63,616 nt of DNA from Myxococcales bacterium (GTDB lineage: Bacteria; Myxococcota_A; UBA9042), in NCBI GenBank assembly GCA_009692425.1, contig SHZF01000020.1, forward strand, positions 1-63,616, read 5' to 3'. Positions 45,909 to 55,565 of the stretch are shown in pieces; position 1 is the stretch's first letter, and every line of letters begins with the position of its first letter. Position numbers and translations under genes: made by a program. The notes under the pieces are model-generated. The model made no database searches. It was not told where the DNA came from and saw nothing but the letters and a program-made list of their open reading frames with translations.

Positions 45909-47042
45909 CTACGGCGCCGCACGCGCGGCCAGCACCGCCCGATACACCGTCAGGTACCGATCGGCGACCAGCGGCATCGCATAGCGTTCCTCGATGATGG
46001 CCCGCCCGCGGCCGCCGAGCGCGCTGCGCTGTTCGGGTGTCTGCTGTAGCAGCCACGCCAGTGCGTCGGCCAGCGCCGGCACGTCGGCCGGGGGCACAAT
46101 GCGCCCACTGCGCTCCGGATCGATCAGGTTTGCCACGTCGCCGACCCCGCTCGCCACGACCGGCAGCCGGCTCGCCATCGCTTCGAGCACCACGTTGGGA
46201 AAACCCTCGTGCAAGGATGGCAGCACGACGCCGTGCAGCCGTGCCAGGAGCGGGGCGATCGCGTGTGTCGCCGGCACGAAGCGGACGACGTCGCCTAGGC
46301 CCAGCCGATCGGACTCGGCCACAATGGCGTTCGACTCCCCCGCGCCACCGGTCGCCGCCCCCACGCACCACAACCGGACGCACTCGCGCAGATGAGGCTC
46401 CAGCCGGGCGATCGCGCGCAGCAGGTACACGTGGCCTTTTTCCGGCTGTAGACGGCCGACAAGGGCGAGGTGGACACGGCCCGGCTCCAGGTCCCACGGG
46501 CACGGCTGCGCGGCCAGCCTGTCCCACCGCGGCAAGTCGATGCCGTTGGGCACATAGTGGACTCGCGCCGCCGGCACGCGCAGGCGCTGTACGACGGCTT
46601 CGGTCATGACCTCGGAGTTCACCGTGACCGCATCGGCGGCATGACCCAGCGCGGTGCGGGCCAGCAGTCGCCCGACGTTCTCGCACAGCAGGCTGCCCCG
46701 TTCTGCCGCAATGAACGCCGGTCGCTGCGAGCCCATGCCGGCCGCCGCGAGCCCGAACCACACGCCCGGCCCCAACAGGAACGCGTGGAGGAGGTCGGGT
46801 CGCTCGGCCCGCAGCCACGCCCTGGCCTTTGCCACGAAGGTCGCGCTGAACTTGCTGCGCCGGCCCATGTCGATGACTGGCACGCCCGCAGCTTGCAGGC
46901 GCGCCTGGTGGAAGCTGTGCTCGTAATAGGTGAGCACGCTGACCCGAATCCCGCGCTCGCGTTGCAAGAAGCACGCCAACTCTACCAGTTGGCGCTGGGC
47001 GCCGCCGCTGGCCAGGAGGTCGAGAGCGTAGGCGATGTGCAT
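45909..47042 (-). CDS. GT4-family glycosyltransferase
   Basis: 377 residues, two Rossmann-like domains of the GT-B fold. The N-terminal glycine-rich loop is LLASGGAQRQLVELA. The C-terminal nucleotide-sugar site shows LVGRLQPEKGHVYLLRAI and the EX7E motif region LPSLHEGFPNVVLEAMASRLPVVAS. It transfers a sugar from a nucleotide donor onto a glycan or lipid at the cytoplasmic face, typical of polysaccharide or LPS assembly. It stands between a Cys-rich lipoprotein gene and a TonB-receptor gene rather than in a glycan cluster, so the product cannot be inferred. Confidence 0.9.
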   Translation of the reverse strand: MHIAYALDLLASGGAQRQLVELACFLQRERGIRVSVLTYYEHSFHQARLQAAGVPVIDMGRRSKFSATFVAKARAWLRAERPDLLHAFLLGPGVWFGLAAAGMGSQRPAFIAAERGSLLCENVGRLLARTALGHAADAVTVNSEVMTEAVVQRLRVPAARVHYVPNGIDLPRWDRLAAQPCPWDLEPGRVHLALVGRLQPEKGHVYLLRAIARLEPHLRECVRLWCVGAATGGAGESNAIVAESDRLGLGDVVRFVPATHAIAPLLARLHGVVLPSLHEGFPNVVLEAMASRLPVVASGVGDVANLIDPERSGRIVPPADVPALADALAWLLQQTPEQRSALGGRGRAIIEERYAMPLVADRYLTVYRAVLAARAAP

Positions 47043-47378
47043 TGACCCTTCGGCACGCAGAGTCGCGCCGGCGTGGGATGCGCGATCCGGCTGGCGGGGT
47101 CAAGTGGCTGGACCTGCCAAGATCCACCAGCGAACGTTTCCCTAACGCCGAATTCGGATGCAGGTCTCTGCGTTCAGGAGGTTGCCGGTCAACGCGTACA
47201 CCGGGTACGTCGAACCGCCAACTGACGACGGCAACGACGAAATGCGCCGGAGGCGACGGCTGCGGCTGCGTTGCTCAGGCTTGAAATCCTCCTGCGATTC
47301 CTTGGCCTTCGCGCCTTGCCTCGCGCGCCGCGTCCGTCGCGAGCCCTCGATCCGGTTCGGCGGGCATTTGCATGACAG
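47043..47378. other. 336-bp spacer with no recognised feature
   Basis: This lies between the stop of the Cys-rich lipoprotein (47379) and the start of the GT4 gene (47042), both on the minus strand. I see no recognisable protein fragment, RNA or clear inverted repeat in it. It probably holds the promoter for the GT4-TonB receptor pair. Confidence 0.5.
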
Positions 47379-49343
47379 CTACTTGCAGTCCTCAAAGCAA
47401 AACAACTGCCCTTCGCCCCCGTGCGGCTCGCACTTGGCGTTCCCGCACACCGACAGGCAATCATTCTTGCAGACCGCCGCCGTCTCGCCCGACCAAGGCT
47501 CGCACAACAGGTTGCCGCACTCGGCCGGGCAATCCTTGGCGCACGTGAGCCACGTCTCCTGCAACGGCGTGCACACCTTGTCGCCGCACGTCGCGTCGCA
47601 GTCCTGTGGGCAACTCGCCTTCGTCTCCAGCAGTTTTACCTCGCAGACGCCGTCGCCGCAGGGCTTGAAGCAGTCGCCGGGGCAGTTCCACTTCGACTCG
47701 AAGTTGCCGCTGTTGCAGACGTTGTCGCCGCACTTGCAGGCCCCCTTGCCGATGCAGTCCACCGGGCATGTCGAACACGACTCGCCCCAGTCGGGCTGGC
47801 AGATCGTGTTGCCGCAGGCGACCTCATTCGGGCACGGCCCGCAGTCGGGCTTGCAGGTCGTGCAGTCCTCCTCGGGCGTCTTGCAGATCATGTCGCCGCA
47901 CTTCGGCTTGCACGTGCCGCAGTCGACCGGACACGTCGCGCACGCTTCCGCCATCGTTGCGCTGCACACGCCGTCGCCGCACACGAGCAGCGGGCAGTCG
48001 CTCGGGCAATTTGAAGCCAGTTCGCCGGGGTCGCACTTGGCGTTGCCGCACGTCGGCGAGATGCAGTCGGCCGGACACCCCTTCGGCGTCTCGCCTGCGG
48101 CCGGGTTGCACACCCCATTGCCGCAGCCCGTGCCAGTGCCGCAGTCGGCCAGACAGTTGCCCTTGTCTTCCTTGTTGTTGCACGTCGCGTCGCCACACTT
48201 GCCGGGCTTGCCGCAGCCGCACGCCGCCACCGAAACTTCGACGTCGGTGACCCAACCGGCTGCCAGCGTGTCGACCACCAGGCGCCGCGGCACCCCGACC
48301 TGGAACAACAAGGGGAACGCCCATTCACTCACGCAGCCCGGCTTGAACAGCGGCCCGGCCTTGCCGCACGGGATCGCCGCCGTCACTTCAGTGCAACTCA
48401 TCGCCATGCCGCACGCCAGGGCGGATGCCGCGGTGTCGAGCAGGTACAGGTGCGTGGGCTGCTGTGCGGGCGGCGCCGTCGGGCCCGGGCTGCCCTTGCC
48501 CCACGTGCGCACGATCACGAGCGCGGTCGCGTTGCACGGCGTGTCGAGCGTGAACACGAACTCCGGCCCCGGCGTCGCAATGCCGGCGCCACACTTGAAG
48601 CTCTGAAACTCCTTCGTGACCGGGTCGGCAGTGACCGGCAGCATCTTCGTGTTGCCGCACGTGATCTGGGTATCGATGCATTTGTCCTTCAGGCACACGT
48701 TCTGGGTGCCGACGCAGGCGCCTTCCTGGCACTCGCTGACGGACGTGCACTTCTCGTCGTCGTCACAAGCCTGCCCCGGCGGCGGCATCAAGAAGGTGCA
48801 CCCTGTCGGCGCGGCGCAGCCATCGACCGTGCACTCGTTGCCGTCTTCGCACACCTTCGGCTGGCCGCCCAGGCAGAGGCCCTGTGCACACTTCTGGCCG
48901 CTGGTACAGCCGTCGGTGCTGCAGTCGCTGCCGGTTGCCTTGCCGACGCACGCCACCACGAGCGGATTTGGCACATCGGGAGCCACGTCCGGCGCGGCCC
49001 CGGCGTCGGGCGTCGCTCCATCAGTCGGCGCCGGCGCGTCAGGGGTCGCATCGGTGGGCCCGAAGTCTGTCGGTGCCGCATCGCCCACCGCTGCATCGAG
49101 TGCCGCGCCCAAGTCTGGCGCGCCGGATTGCCCGTCGGGCACATGCGCGGCGTCGGCCGTATCGACCACGGAGAGCCCGTCTGTCGGGTTGGCCGGCGTC
49201 CCCGCCAGGTCCGCGCCCTTCGTATCCGCACCGGCGTCCGCCACCGGGGTCGCCTCGCCAGGCGGCAGTGGCGCCGTGCACGCCAGGGCGCCGGCTACGA
49301 CGACCACCACCGCGAGGGTACATCCCCCGCGCTGTGGGGGCAT
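47379..49343 (-). CDS. Cys-rich repeat lipoprotein (CGDGVCxxxE..CPxDC repeats)
   Basis: 654 residues from the ATG at 49343, six bases after GGGAGGG; an ATG at 49376 is the alternative. The lipobox is ALAC followed by TAPL. An Asp/Ala/Pro linker of about 110 residues follows. Next is a Cys-rich block with CEDGNECTVDGC, then a cysteine-poor beta domain (about 230-380) with FVFTLDTPCNATALVIVRTWG, resembling extracellular binding folds. The C-terminal half has about eleven repeats of CGDGVCxxxExxxxCPxDC. Repeats of this type are seen in myxobacterial surface proteins and are probably disulfide-stabilised. It is divergent from cphA. Confidence 0.83.
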   Translation of the reverse strand: MPPQRGGCTLAVVVVVAGALACTAPLPPGEATPVADAGADTKGADLAGTPANPTDGLSVVDTADAAHVPDGQSGAPDLGAALDAAVGDAAPTDFGPTDATPDAPAPTDGATPDAGAAPDVAPDVPNPLVVACVGKATGSDCSTDGCTSGQKCAQGLCLGGQPKVCEDGNECTVDGCAAPTGCTFLMPPPGQACDDDEKCTSVSECQEGACVGTQNVCLKDKCIDTQITCGNTKMLPVTADPVTKEFQSFKCGAGIATPGPEFVFTLDTPCNATALVIVRTWGKGSPGPTAPPAQQPTHLYLLDTAASALACGMAMSCTEVTAAIPCGKAGPLFKPGCVSEWAFPLLFQVGVPRRLVVDTLAAGWVTDVEVSVAACGCGKPGKCGDATCNNKEDKGNCLADCGTGTGCGNGVCNPAAGETPKGCPADCISPTCGNAKCDPGELASNCPSDCPLLVCGDGVCSATMAEACATCPVDCGTCKPKCGDMICKTPEEDCTTCKPDCGPCPNEVACGNTICQPDWGESCSTCPVDCIGKGACKCGDNVCNSGNFESKWNCPGDCFKPCGDGVCEVKLLETKASCPQDCDATCGDKVCTPLQETWLTCAKDCPAECGNLLCEPWSGETAAVCKNDCLSVCGNAKCEPHGGEGQLFCFEDCK

Positions 49344-49653
49344 CCCCGCCCTCCCGCTGACTTCGCGCGTGTACATTTCGCTGTCCCCCGCACTAGTCCC
49401 CGCTCTCTGAAGTTCGCTCCGGGTTTCTTCGGCCGTTTTCGTCCATGGCTGCGTTCCTCCTCCTCGCCGTCGTGCGATTACGGCGTCGTCGTCGCGCTTT
49501 GCCGTGGGCGAAACTGTCTCTCAAATTCCCAAGTCGAACCTCAGAGTCGCAAGTACCAAGCCCGCAGCGTACGCATCGGCCGCACCAAACTTCAAGGACT
49601 CTCCGTGAGCCCACTCGCTCGCCGCCCGCAGCCCGTGCTACGCTCGCTGGCCC
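49344..49653. promoter_or_regulatory. 310-bp divergent intergenic region before cphA
   Basis: This separates the divergent starts of the Cys-rich lipoprotein (minus) and cphA (plus), so it must hold both promoters. It is somewhat less GC-rich around 49510-49610. No palindrome or known box stands out. Confidence 0.4.
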
Positions 49654-52572
49654 ATGAAGCTCCTCGAGACCCGCACATACCAAGGCCCGAATCTCTACGC
49701 GCACTTTCCGGTCATGCGCCTCACGCTGCAGTTGGGTCCGCTCGAGGCTCGGCCGTCCGCGACCTTGCCCGGCTTTTGCGACCGCCTGCTCGACCTGATC
49801 CCGACGCTGGCCGAGCACACGTGTTCCGTCGGCAGTGCAGGGGGCTTCGTGCGGCGCCTCACCGAAGGCGAGGGCACCTGGCTCGGCCACGTGCTCGAAC
49901 ACGTCGCGATCGAGTTGCAAAACCTGTGCGGCGCACGCGTATCGTTCGGCAAGACCCGCGGCAGCGGCGAGTCCGGCGAGTACCACGTCGTCTACGAATA
50001 CGAAGACGCCCGCGTCGGCCAGGCCGCCGGCGATCTGGCGCTGCGCCTGTTGCATCACCTGGTCGGTCCAGACTTGGCCACCGACGCGCCGTTCGATGCG
50101 GCGTTCGATTTCCCCGTGGAGCGCGACAAGTTGATTCGCGACTCGCAGCGGCGCGCGCTCGGCCCGTCCACGCTGAGCCTGGTGCGGGCCGCTGAGGCGC
50201 GCGGCATCCCGTGGTTGCGGCTCAACGACTACAGCCTCGTGCAGTTCGGCTACGGCAAGTGGCAGAAGCGCATCCAGGCGACCGTGACATCCGAGACACG
50301 CCACATCTCCGTCGAGATCGCTTCTGACAAGCAGGAGACGAACCGCATCCTCGCCGACCTCGGCCTGCCGGTGCCGAAGCAGGAGATGGTCTATTCGCTT
50401 GAAGACGCCTTGCGGGCGGCACGGCGCGTCGGCTGGCCGCTCGTCGTCAAGCCGCTCAACGCCAACCACGGTCGCGGCGTCAGCATCGGGTTGCGCGACG
50501 ATGAAGGTGTACGGCTGGCGTTCGACAAGGCCCGCGAACACAGCCGGGCCGTGCTGGTCGAGAGCTTTATCACCGGCGAAGACCACCGGATGCTGGTGAT
50601 CCACGGCGAACTCGTTGCGGTCGCCAAGCGCGTGCCGGGGCATGTCGTCGGCGACGGCGTCCACACTGTCGAAGAACTGGTCCACCTCACGAACCAGGAC
50701 CCGCGTCGTGGCATCGGCCACGAGAAAGTGTTGACACGGCTCGAATTCGACCACCAGGCCGAGCGCCTGCTCCAGCAATCGGGGGTGACGCGCACCACGG
50801 TCATCGAGGCCGGCCAGGTGCTCTACCTGCGCTCGACGGGCAACCTGTCGACGGGAGGCACGGCCATCGACCTGACCGACGTCGTGCACCCCGACAACGC
50901 CGAGATGGCCATCCGGGCGGCGCAGGCGATCGGGCTCGACGTGATCGGCATCGACTTCCTGACGCCCGACATCTCGAAAAGCTACCGCGAGGTGGGCGGC
51001 GCCGTGTGCGAGGTCAACGCCGCACCCGGGTTCCGCATGCACGTGGCGCCATCGGAGGGCAAGCCGCGCGACGTGGCGGCCAAGGTCATCGAGATGCTGT
51101 TCCCGCCGGGCACACCTGCGCGCATCCCGATCGCGGCCATCACCGGCACGAACGGCAAGACGACGACGGCGCGCATGCTGGCCCACATCTTCAAGCTGCG
51201 CGGCGAGACGGTGGGCCTCACCACGACCGACGGCGTCTACATCGACGGGCGCCGCACCGTCGAAGGGGACATGACGGGCCCGGTGTCGGCGCAGATGGTG
51301 TTGCGCGACCCGACCGTCAGCGTGGCCGTCCTTGAAACCGCGCGCGGTGGCCTGCTGCGGGCGGGCATGGGCTACAAGTTCCCCGACGTGGCGTGCTGCC
51401 TGAACGTCGCGGCGGACCACCTCGGCCTCGGCGGGATCGACACGCTCGACCAACTGGCGGGAGTCAAGCGCATCCCCATCGAGGTGGCGCGCGACGCCGT
51501 CGTGCTCAACGCGGACGACCCGCTGTGCCTGCAGATGGCCGACTGGAGCGAGGCAAAGCACGTCTGGTACGTCACGGTCAACCCGCAGCACACGCTCGTA
51601 CGCGAACACATCCGCGCGGGAGGCAAGGCAGTCGCGCTCGAGGGCGGCGTCAACGGCCAGATGATCACGCTGTACGACCGCGGAGCACACCTGCCGCTGC
51701 TGTGGACGCACCTGATCCCGGCGACGATCGAGGGGCGCGCGCTCCACAACGTGCAGAACGCGATGTTCGCCGCCGCGCTGGCCGTGGCCATGGGGGTCAA
51801 GCTCGACGATGTGCGCCACGGGCTGCGGACGTTCGACTCGACGTACTTCCAAAGCCCTGGCCGCATGAACATCTACGACGGGCTCGGCTTCAAGGTCATC
51901 CTCGATTACGGCCACAACCCCGCGGCAGTGCAGGCGATGTGCCGCCTCGTCGATGGCTTGCACCAAAGTGGCGCGGTGCCGGGGCGCAAGGTGTGCATCC
52001 TCGCGGCGCCGGGTGATCGCCGCGACGAAGACATCCGCCATGTGGCGCAGATCGCGGCCAAGACCTTCGATCTGGTCATCTGCCGCCGCGACGACAATCC
52101 GCGCGGCCGCAAGCCCGATGAAGTGCCGCGGATGCTGGAGAGCGTGCTGCTCGAAGCCGGACTGGCGGCCGACCAGGTGCGCGTGATCCCCTACGAGGTC
52201 GATGCGCTGCAGGCGGCGCTCGAAGTGTGCCGGCCCGGCGACGTGCTGCTGGCGTTTTGCGACAAGGTCTCGCGGTCGTGGAAGCAGATCATCTACTTCC
52301 ACGGCACGCTCGCCGGGCGCGAGGTCCGCATCGGCCCAGACGGAGAAGCGCGCCTCGCCGAACCGGACGGGGCAGGTCCCGGCGCGATGGCCGCGGGCCG
52401 CGCTGCGGTGCAAGGCCGCCAGAAGGCGCACGGCGAATCCGCAGCTGACGTCCAGCGCGACGAGTCCGGCGAGGACGCGGGCGGTGAAGGCCCCTTCGGC
52501 CTCGGGCTGCCAGAAGGCGTCGTGCGCGACGAGCGCGGCGTCCGCTTGGCCCGAACAGACGAAGCAGACTGA
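49654..52572 (+). CDS. cphA: Cyanophycin synthetase
   Basis: 972 residues. It polymerises aspartate and arginine into cyanophycin, a nitrogen and carbon reserve. The N-terminal domain starts LLETRTYQGPNLYAHFP. The ATP-grasp domain (about 200-480) has VVKPLNANHGRGVSIGL, SFITGEDHRMLVI and EVNAAPGFRMH and adds Asp. The Mur-ligase domain has its P-loop at residues 498-504 (TGTNGKTTTARMLAHIF), LETARGGLLRAG and ILDYGHNPAAVQAM and adds Arg. It is longer than the usual 870-900 because of a charged tail of about 80 residues after RIGPDGEARLAEP. The ATP-grasp-less paralogue follows 44 bp downstream. No cyanophycinase gene is in the window. Confidence 0.93.
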   Translation: MKLLETRTYQGPNLYAHFPVMRLTLQLGPLEARPSATLPGFCDRLLDLIPTLAEHTCSVGSAGGFVRRLTEGEGTWLGHVLEHVAIELQNLCGARVSFGKTRGSGESGEYHVVYEYEDARVGQAAGDLALRLLHHLVGPDLATDAPFDAAFDFPVERDKLIRDSQRRALGPSTLSLVRAAEARGIPWLRLNDYSLVQFGYGKWQKRIQATVTSETRHISVEIASDKQETNRILADLGLPVPKQEMVYSLEDALRAARRVGWPLVVKPLNANHGRGVSIGLRDDEGVRLAFDKAREHSRAVLVESFITGEDHRMLVIHGELVAVAKRVPGHVVGDGVHTVEELVHLTNQDPRRGIGHEKVLTRLEFDHQAERLLQQSGVTRTTVIEAGQVLYLRSTGNLSTGGTAIDLTDVVHPDNAEMAIRAAQAIGLDVIGIDFLTPDISKSYREVGGAVCEVNAAPGFRMHVAPSEGKPRDVAAKVIEMLFPPGTPARIPIAAITGTNGKTTTARMLAHIFKLRGETVGLTTTDGVYIDGRRTVEGDMTGPVSAQMVLRDPTVSVAVLETARGGLLRAGMGYKFPDVACCLNVAADHLGLGGIDTLDQLAGVKRIPIEVARDAVVLNADDPLCLQMADWSEAKHVWYVTVNPQHTLVREHIRAGGKAVALEGGVNGQMITLYDRGAHLPLLWTHLIPATIEGRALHNVQNAMFAAALAVAMGVKLDDVRHGLRTFDSTYFQSPGRMNIYDGLGFKVILDYGHNPAAVQAMCRLVDGLHQSGAVPGRKVCILAAPGDRRDEDIRHVAQIAAKTFDLVICRRDDNPRGRKPDEVPRMLESVLLEAGLAADQVRVIPYEVDALQAALEVCRPGDVLLAFCDKVSRSWKQIIYFHGTLAGREVRIGPDGEARLAEPDGAGPGAMAAGRAAVQGRQKAHGESAADVQRDESGEDAGGEGPFGLGLPEGVVRDERGVRLARTDEAD

Positions 52573-52616
52573 CAGCGATCAGATTGATCCTGCAAGGTTG
52601 CGGGCGCGGGGCAACG

Positions 52617-54335
52617 ATGCGCGTGGTCGAAGGTCGCCGCCTGACGGGCCCGAACCTGTATCTGGATGCCACGGGCGCTGCCGTCGAAGTCACGCTCGAT
52701 GCCGGTGAGGACGCCGCAAACGTGCACGCCCTCTGGCGCGCGCACCTGACCGACGGGCTGCACGCCTTGCACCTGCTGGTAGAAACGGCCGCCCCCGTGA
52801 CTACGCACCGGCCGCACGTCGGCGGCGCCACGCTGATCGTCGCTGCGGAAATCGACACACTGCACACGACGGTCGAGGTTGCCGAGTGGGCCGCCGCTGC
52901 CGTGGCCGACCCCGCGTCGCTCGACGGCGCCGGTGCGCTCGATGCCCACCTGCTGCGCTTGCGCACGCTGCTGGGGACCGAACAGAACCCGCGCAAGCCG
53001 GCGTGGCGCGACCGGGCGCGCGCCGAAGGGCTGCCATTCTTGTGGGACGACGACGCGGTCTCGATCGGCTTCGGCGACCACAGTCGCACCTGGCCCACCG
53101 TCGACCTGCCCGCGCCCGCGACGGTGGACTTGCACGCCTACGGCGCGATCCCGGTCGCGCTCGTCACCGGGACGAACGGCAAGACGACGACGGCCCGGGT
53201 GCTCGCCCGCATCTTGCGCGAGGCCGGCCACCGCGTGGCCCTGACGTCGACGGACGGCATCCAGGTCGGAGATGACCTCGTCGAGAGCGGCGACTTTACC
53301 GGACCCGTTGCCGCCCGCAGGGCCCTGCGCGACCCACGCGCGACGGCTGCGGTGCTCGAAACGGCGCGTGGGGGCCTGTTGCGCCGCGGGCTCGCGACAG
53401 ACCAGGCCGATGCGGCGATCGTGACGAACGCGGCGGACGACCACCTGGGCGAATGGGGCATCGACGACGCGTACCAGATGGCCGAGGCCAAGCTCATCGT
53501 CGCCAAGGGTCTGCACCGGCGCGGCTTGCTCGTGCTGAACCTGATGAACGCGCCGCTGGTGCTCGCCGCCGCCCGTCTCGGCCTCGACCGATCACACCGC
53601 CTCGGCTGGTTCGCGGTCGCGCCGTGGCCTTCGGTGGCCTACGCCGTCGAACGCGGCGAGCCCGTGGCGCTCGACAACTACGGCCGCCTGGTCATCGTCG
53701 AAGGCGGGCGCGAGATGGACCTCGGTTCCGTCGCCGACGTCCCGATCACGCTGGGCGGCTGTGCGCGCCACAACGTCGAGAATGCGCTGGCTGCGGCCCT
53801 GGCCGCGTATGGCATGGGGCTCGAAGCCGACCCGATCCGGCGCGGGCTGCAGGGTTTTCGGCCCGACGCGCGAGACAACCCGGGGCGGGCGAACCTGTTC
53901 CAGTGCAACGGCGCGACCTTGCTTGTGGATTTCGCTCACAATCCCGATGGCCTGCGGCGGCTCGGTGACGTGGTGCGCAAGCTGCCGGCCCGGCGGCGGC
54001 TGCTGATCGTCGGGCAGGCCGGCGATCGGCGCGATGCCGACGTGGCCGCGCTGTGCGACGAGGCCGTAAAGCTGGAGTTCGACCGCTACGTGCTCAAGGA
54101 GGCCTTGCACTACCTGCGCGGCCGTGCGTTGGGCGAGATGCCTGCGCTGCTGGCCCGCCTGTTGCGCGAACGTGGGGTGCCGGAGCGCGCGCTGGAGCAC
54201 GCAGCCGACGAGGGCGCCGCGTTGACTGTTTCGCTGGCATGGTTGCAGCCGGGCGACCTCGGGGTGTTGCTCGTGCATGACGATTTCGGTGCGGCGTTGC
54301 GGCAGTTGCAGGCGGCGGGGGCCGTGCCGATGTAG
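52617..54335 (+). CDS. CphA-related Mur-ligase protein lacking the ATP-grasp domain
   Basis: 572 residues from the ATG at 52617, whose N-terminus (RVVEGRRLTGPNLYLD) mirrors that of CphA. The short N-domain is followed directly by a Mur-ligase module: P-loop at residues 185-191 (TGTNGKTTTARVLARIL), STDGIQVGDDLVESGDFTGP, LETARGGLLRRG, NAADDHLGEWGI, LGGCARHNVENALAAA and VDFAHNPDGLRRL. The 270-residue ATP-grasp part present in CphA is missing. The order and spacing after cphA imply one operon, so it may be a partner or specialised ligase in cyanophycin-like polymer synthesis. Its substrate is not known from sequence. Confidence 0.85.
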   Translation: MRVVEGRRLTGPNLYLDATGAAVEVTLDAGEDAANVHALWRAHLTDGLHALHLLVETAAPVTTHRPHVGGATLIVAAEIDTLHTTVEVAEWAAAAVADPASLDGAGALDAHLLRLRTLLGTEQNPRKPAWRDRARAEGLPFLWDDDAVSIGFGDHSRTWPTVDLPAPATVDLHAYGAIPVALVTGTNGKTTTARVLARILREAGHRVALTSTDGIQVGDDLVESGDFTGPVAARRALRDPRATAAVLETARGGLLRRGLATDQADAAIVTNAADDHLGEWGIDDAYQMAEAKLIVAKGLHRRGLLVLNLMNAPLVLAAARLGLDRSHRLGWFAVAPWPSVAYAVERGEPVALDNYGRLVIVEGGREMDLGSVADVPITLGGCARHNVENALAAALAAYGMGLEADPIRRGLQGFRPDARDNPGRANLFQCNGATLLVDFAHNPDGLRRLGDVVRKLPARRRLLIVGQAGDRRDADVAALCDEAVKLEFDRYVLKEALHYLRGRALGEMPALLARLLRERGVPERALEHAADEGAALTVSLAWLQPGDLGVLLVHDDFGAALRQLQAAGAVPM

Positions 54336-54404
54336 CGTTGGAGGCCGCTGCGGTGGCACCGATCGAGCCCCGGTCGCGCCGATCACTCTGTCCCATCGAC
54401 GCCG

Positions 54405-55553
54405 TCAAGCCCCTACAATCCAAAGCGAAGTTATCTCGGCCTCGCGCGCCACACGCAGCGGGTCGTCTGGGTCGGCCGCCTTGGGATGCACCGGCCGCGC
54501 TTCCAGCCGCCCCAACACCTGCAAGCCCGCCGCCGCAAACCAGCCCAGCAAGGTCTCACGGCTGCGCAATCCCAAGTGCTCCGCCAGGTCCGACAGCACC
54601 AGCCAACCCTCGCCGCCCGGCGCGAGGTGGGCCCCCAAACCGCGCACGAAGCCGCGCAACATCTTGCTGTCGGGGTCATAGATGGCACGCTCGAGCGGCG
54701 AACTCGGCTTGCCGGGCAGCCACGGCGGGTTGCAGACCACCAGCGCTGCCTGGCCGGGCGGGAACAGATCGGCCTGGACCACGTCGACACGCTCCGTCAG
54801 CCCAAGCCGGTCGACGTTGGCCTGGGCACAAGCCAGGGCGCGCGGGTCGTTGTCGGTGGCGACGATTCGCTTTACACCGCGCCCCGCGAGCACGGCGGCC
54901 AGCACACCAGTGCCCGTGCCGATGTCGAACGCAAGTTCCGCCGACGGCAGGGGCGCTGCGCCGACGAGCCCCACGTATTCGCTGCGCACCGGAGCGAACA
55001 CGCCGTAATGCGGGTGGACCGTCAACGATCCCGCCAGCACGGCGACGCCCTTTTCGCGCCACTGCTGGGCACCGATGAGCCCCAGCACCTCGCGCAGCGC
55101 AGCGACGTAGGGCTCGGGGCGTTCGCCATGTACGGCCAGACACGGCGCGCGCACGTCGGGTGCACGCCGCAGGGCGATGCGGTGGTGGGCGTCGAAGGGC
55201 ACCAGCAGGCGCCCCAGCGTGCGCGCCCGCTGCGCCTGGGCTTGGCGGTGCTGGTGAAAGGTGTCGGCCATCGAGCGGTCGGCCCGGACGGCGTTGGGCC
55301 GCTGGGAGCGGTCGAGACGGCGAGCCATCGCCTGCAACAGTTGGCGCGCGTTGTGGTAGTCGCCGCGCCACAGCAGCGCCGTGCCCGCACATGCCAGCTG
55401 GTACGCTGCGTCGGCTGTCCACGTGTCGTCGGCCACCACGACGCGGGGCGGCGGCGGCAACCCAGCCTCAGACTGCCAGCGAGCATGGCGCGGCTGGTCC
55501 GCTTCGGTCCACTGCACTTTCGGGAATTCGTCGCCCACGCCTTCGCCTCGCAC
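54405..55553 (-). CDS. Class I SAM-dependent methyltransferase (NPPW motif)
   Basis: 382 residues with a GTG start at 55553. The C-terminal half is a Rossmann methyltransferase: motif I AFDIGTGTGVLAAVLAG, acidic end of strand 2 IVATDNDPRALACA, and VVCNPPWLPG. The NPPx tetrapeptide is used by N-methyltransferases acting on glutamine (PrmC/HemK type) or RNA and DNA bases (RsmC, RlmG type). The first 190 residues form a separate helical domain unlike those of PrmC, so the target is uncertain. It converges on the CphA paralogue, with 69 bp between stops, and follows the broken RCC1 gene by 12 bp. Confidence 0.8.
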   Translation of the reverse strand: MRGEGVGDEFPKVQWTEADQPRHARWQSEAGLPPPPRVVVADDTWTADAAYQLACAGTALLWRGDYHNARQLLQAMARRLDRSQRPNAVRADRSMADTFHQHRQAQAQRARTLGRLLVPFDAHHRIALRRAPDVRAPCLAVHGERPEPYVAALREVLGLIGAQQWREKGVAVLAGSLTVHPHYGVFAPVRSEYVGLVGAAPLPSAELAFDIGTGTGVLAAVLAGRGVKRIVATDNDPRALACAQANVDRLGLTERVDVVQADLFPPGQAALVVCNPPWLPGKPSSPLERAIYDPDSKMLRGFVRGLGAHLAPGGEGWLVLSDLAEHLGLRSRETLLGWFAAAGLQVLGRLEARPVHPKAADPDDPLRVAREAEITSLWIVGA

Positions 55554-55565
55554 TGGGAAAAATGG

